A stretch of DNA of 8,567 nt from Deltaproteobacteria bacterium (GTDB taxonomy: Bacteria > Desulfobacterota > Syntrophia > Syntrophales > UBA2210), in assembly GCA_016935935.1 (NCBI GenBank), contig JAFGPZ010000024.1, positions 1-8,567 of the forward strand, given 5' to 3'. This document shows, in pieces, positions 6,332 through 8,567 of this stretch. The notes beneath the pieces are model-generated. The model saw nothing but the letters and a program-made list of their open reading frames with translations, made no database searches and was not told the DNA's origin. Within the stretch, counting starts at the first letter, position 1, and every line of letters begins with the position of its first letter. The translations under genes and the position numbers were made by a program.

Positions 6332-6359
6332 ACCGAGGGATTGCCTTATGTGGTTTTTT
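6332..6359 (+). terminator. Weak terminator candidate after the Ldh_2-family gene
   Basis: Only 37 bases separate two convergent genes. ACC (6332-6334) and AGG (6336-6338) can pair with CCT (6344-6346) and GGT (6352-6354), leading into six T at 6354-6359. The stem is short and interrupted, so the call rests mainly on the T-run and the position. Confidence 0.22.
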
Positions 6360-7354
6360 CAAACTAATCGGGAAGCATAGTGTTTAAGACCGCTGTCACG
6401 TGCCGCCATTGACAGAATTTCAACATTGCGGAAGCCTTCTTCTCCGCTCACTTCCGGAGGAATGCCTTTTGATGAAGACTCGATGAAATTTGCAACCTCG
6501 CCACTGAAGGGATCGGCGAAAGGAAATTCTAATATTCCCGAGTGTGTAGTGATTGTTCCGGCTCCTTCTGCTCCAAGGGTGTCCTCACATATTATGTATC
6601 CTGTTTCTCCATAAATTTCGACACGACGGGGGGCATCAAAGAGTACAGAAGAACACATCTCCGCCGTGGCACCAGACTCAAATTGAAAAGAAATCAACGC
6701 CGTTTCATCGTGAGGTTGATCCCACACCGTGGAGGATATCGTTGACTTTACGGATTCGATCTCGCCGCAAGTATTACACATATACCATCGGATCAGGTCG
6801 AGACAGTGTGTGCCTACGGCTGCCATACTCCACCATTGACCAACATCAGTAGAGGCCCGCCAGTTGTCGCCGCTCGGCGCCTTAAGGGTCCATAGTACCC
6901 TCATATGGCGGAGCGATCCAATATCTCCTCCTTGAATTTTCTCTCGAATCATCCGATGGCCGGCATGCCATCTCAGGTGGTAGGCTACTGCCAGACACCG
7001 ATCAGCTTTTATGGCTGCCTGCACCATAGCCGATGCCGACTCAATATCAGTAGCCATCGGTTTTTCGACCAGTACATGTTTACCCCTCTTAAGCGACAAA
7101 ATTGCCTGCTCTGCGTGGAGTTTATCAGGGGTCGCTATGATTACACCGTGAAGATCCGGATCGTCGAGCATGAGATGGAGGTCCGAAAAAATCGGGTGGG
7201 GAGATTGTGCGTTATGCCTTTCGGCGAAAGATGCGGCTCTCGACAAATCTCTGCTCAAAACGCTCCAGAGTTGTCCACCAGGAACATTCGCCACAGCCGG
7301 CGCAAGTCTGTTATTCGCTATATTACCAGTCCCGATAAGCCCGACATTAAACAT
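6359..7354 (-). CDS. Gfo/Idh/MocA-family oxidoreductase
   Basis: A complete 331-residue NAD(P)-dependent dehydrogenase of the glucose-fructose oxidoreductase/inositol dehydrogenase/MocA family. The N-terminal Rossmann motif GLIGTGNIAN (5-14) carries the G-x-G-x-x-A pattern. IATPDKLHAEQA (74-85) and the hallmark VEKPMAT (96-102) follow, and the C-terminal substrate domain has GTHCLDLIRW (181-190), whose His183 and Asp186 fit the catalytic G-x-H-x-x-D site. The start is ATG at 7354 (MFNVGLIG): on the minus strand AGGAG lies 8 bases before it, while in-frame ATGs at 7390 and 7378 lack a ribosome site and would add a charged extension before the Rossmann strand. Such enzymes act on sugars, inositols, sugar acids or biliverdin; the substrate is not readable here. 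A 137-base gap separates it from the hydrolase gene upstream on the same strand, so it may have its own promoter. Confidence 0.88.
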   Translation of the reverse strand: MFNVGLIGTGNIANNRLAPAVANVPGGQLWSVLSRDLSRAASFAERHNAQSPHPIFSDLHLMLDDPDLHGVIIATPDKLHAEQAILSLKRGKHVLVEKPMATDIESASAMVQAAIKADRCLAVAYHLRWHAGHRMIREKIQGGDIGSLRHMRVLWTLKAPSGDNWRASTDVGQWWSMAAVGTHCLDLIRWYMCNTCGEIESVKSTISSTVWDQPHDETALISFQFESGATAEMCSSVLFDAPRRVEIYGETGYIICEDTLGAEGAGTITTHSGILEFPFADPFSGEVANFIESSSKGIPPEVSGEEGFRNVEILSMAARDSGLKHYASRLV

Positions 7355-7491
7355 AATCTTTTCTCCTCTCTTTTTCATTTCTGATATCATCTAACCTGGA
7401 CTCGCTGACACTCCCGGCCTTTCTGCCTCTGCGTTACGCGAAACCACAGTCAAATGAAGTCAGATAAATATTGATGGGTTTATTCTTAAGT

Positions 7492-8316
7492 TCATACTGC
7501 AAGACCTGTCAGAAATTTTATGGAGTAGCTCAGTACATCTTCCCTGTCATAATCGAGCGTCAGAATATGGTTCGATCTCTCAAACCAGACAACTTTTTTT
7601 TCATGCGATGATATATTATTTATGATTTCCTGTGACCCCTTCGAGTCGACGGTTTCATCTTTTTTGGAATGAAGTATCAGAGTGGGCGCAGTGATTTCTT
7701 TCATCAGTTTCCTCACTTTCCTGACATTTTTCAGGGCCTGACGCAGGGCTCGAAGGGGAACGTTATAATAGGCGAAATGTTCCCTCAGCTTCGATAGGTC
7801 ATTAATGCCTCCTATGCGAGTCTTGCAGTAATAACGGTTGAGATAACCTGCCGTAAATATTTTTATTTCCGGTGGTATCCATGCCTTTGGTGGCCTATAT
7901 ATTCTAATGAAGGGTGCAAGGAGCAGCAGTCGCTCGACTTTCCTTGTGGCGGCAAGATACATCGCAAGCGTTCCACCCATCGAAAAACCTGCTACCGATA
8001 TGGATTTGCCCTTTTTAGAAAGCTCGTCGAAGCCACTGACAGCCGCTTCGATCCACTCCCTGGCTTTTATCCTGCGCAGATCATGGGGATCTGTGCCATG
8101 TCCCGGAAGGAGGGGCACACAGACGGTAAAATTCCTTTCGTGAAGGGCCTCAGCCAGTGTTCTGAACTCTGCGGGAGAACTGGTAAGCCCGTGAAGCAGC
8201 AAGACCGCCGATGTGCCACCCTCATATGCGATGGGCGCAGCTTCGGGCACTACGCCATCGTGCCAGCTTTTTCTAAGTCCCTTTACTTCTTCTTCTAATG
8301 AAGGCACGCGTAACAT
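7492..8316 (-). CDS. Alpha/beta hydrolase (carboxylesterase/monoacylglycerol lipase-like)
   Basis: This 274-residue protein has no signal peptide or membrane helix and is presumably cytoplasmic. It shows the full alpha/beta hydrolase pattern: LLLHGLTSSPAEF (39-51) for the oxyanion region, PLLPGHGTDPHDL (68-80), the nucleophile elbow GFSMGG with Ser112, the likely acid Asp220 in HSKKDETVD, and the likely base His250 in RSNHILT. The layout resembles the COG1647 Est30-type carboxylesterases and monoacylglycerol lipases, though these are somewhat shorter at the N-terminus. The ATG at 8316 is the only sensible ATG, but I see no good Shine-Dalgarno before it (a weak AAGAG only, well upstream). It begins 18 bases after the siroheme decarboxylase stop, which suggests cotranscription without implying a shared pathway. 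The natural ester substrate is unknown. Confidence 0.85.
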   Translation of the reverse strand: MLRVPSLEEEVKGLRKSWHDGVVPEAAPIAYEGGTSAVLLLHGLTSSPAEFRTLAEALHERNFTVCVPLLPGHGTDPHDLRRIKAREWIEAAVSGFDELSKKGKSISVAGFSMGGTLAMYLAATRKVERLLLLAPFIRIYRPPKAWIPPEIKIFTAGYLNRYYCKTRIGGINDLSKLREHFAYYNVPLRALRQALKNVRKVRKLMKEITAPTLILHSKKDETVDSKGSQEIINNISSHEKKVVWFERSNHILTLDYDREDVLSYSIKFLTGLAV

Positions 8317-8334
8317 AGGGGTACCGAATAACTC

Positions 8335-8567
8335 TTAGAGGTCAAAGCTGGCATCTATCTTGAACTTGCGCGTAACAGGCATGTTCAATATATCATCTAT
8401 ACCTGTCTTCTTCTTTATTTCATCGAGCGACCTTTCCAGATCTTCTTCTGATGGCGCGATGAAGGTAAACCAGATATTATAATCGTGAGATCTGCGGTAG
8501 TTGTGTGTCACACCGCTGTATGCATTTACGGCATCTACAAATGCCTCAACCTTTTCCTTCGGAACCA
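8335..8567 (-). CDS. ahbA: Siroheme decarboxylase subunit, AhbA-type (C-terminal part, cut by window edge)
   Basis: The minus strand is open from the right edge to a TAA at 8335-8337, giving the last 76 residues of a protein whose N-terminal half (probably a helix-turn-helix) lies outside the window. The visible part contains GVTHNYRRSHDYNIWFTFIA, characteristic of the Lrp/AsnC-related AhbA/AhbB/NirDLGH family, and ends in FKIDASFDL, typical of these subunits. AhbA and AhbB together remove carboxyls from siroheme to give 12,18-didecarboxysiroheme, the first dedicated step of the alternative heme pathway, in the cytoplasm. The HNY-R-H-YN-WFT form looks closer to AhbA than AhbB, but the partner assignment is less certain than the family. 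A plain Lrp-type regulator is unlikely given this motif. The rest of the pathway may lie to the right. Confidence 0.78.
   Translation of the reverse strand, partial: VPKEKVEAFVDAVNAYSGVTHNYRRSHDYNIWFTFIAPSEEDLERSLDEIKKKTGIDDILNMPVTRKFKIDASFDL

Noticed and set aside
7395..7491. Promoter for the Gfo/Idh/MocA gene from a minus-strand TTGACT at 7448-7453
   Set aside because: No -10-like sequence lies at 15-19 bases from it, so it was not annotated.

Overview
The window looks like chromosomal DNA from an anaerobic bacterium, most plausibly a Desulfobacterota (deltaproteobacterial) or similar sulfate-reducing or syntrophic lineage. The best clue is at the right edge: the C-terminal part of an AhbA/AhbB-type siroheme decarboxylase, an enzyme of the alternative (siroheme-dependent) heme pathway used by sulfate reducers, methanogens and other anaerobes. 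The other genes have clear Shine-Dalgarno sites and moderate base composition. The taxonomic placement is an inference, not something the sequence proves.

Left third (1-3343, + strand): after a possible gene end (3-107) and a roughly 300-base gene-free leader rich in inverted repeats, three genes form a tight operon. They are a membrane-anchored extracytoplasmic protein with three NEW3-like (Ig-fold) segments, an ABC transporter ATPase of the NosF/CcmA type, and an ABC-2 permease of the NosY type. The gaps are 2 bases and then an ATGA overlap. Together they look like one export or envelope-remodelling ABC system with a dedicated surface-side subunit; the substrate is unknown.

Middle (3344-5349, + strand): a 350-base gap with one good promoter candidate leads to a secreted FecR-domain protein. 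Its unusual architecture is FecR domain, long Ala-rich helical stretch, six perfect-length 11-residue repeats (33-bp tandem DNA repeat), Lys/Asp stretch, and a Thr-rich tail ending in Gln-Cys-Pro. This is the most distinctive locus in the window.

Right third (5350-8567): a malate/lactate dehydrogenase-family (Ldh_2) oxidoreductase on the + strand faces a Gfo/Idh/MocA-family oxidoreductase on the - strand. Upstream of the latter, on the same strand, lie an alpha/beta hydrolase (carboxylesterase-like) and the truncated siroheme decarboxylase gene, only 18 bases apart. The substrates of the two dehydrogenases cannot be read from sequence.

I found no CRISPR array, tRNA, rRNA, transposase or phage gene, and no convincing new defence or mobile system. 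The points most worth follow-up are the FecR repeat protein, the structured leader of the NEW3-ABC operon, and the NEW3-ABC module itself.
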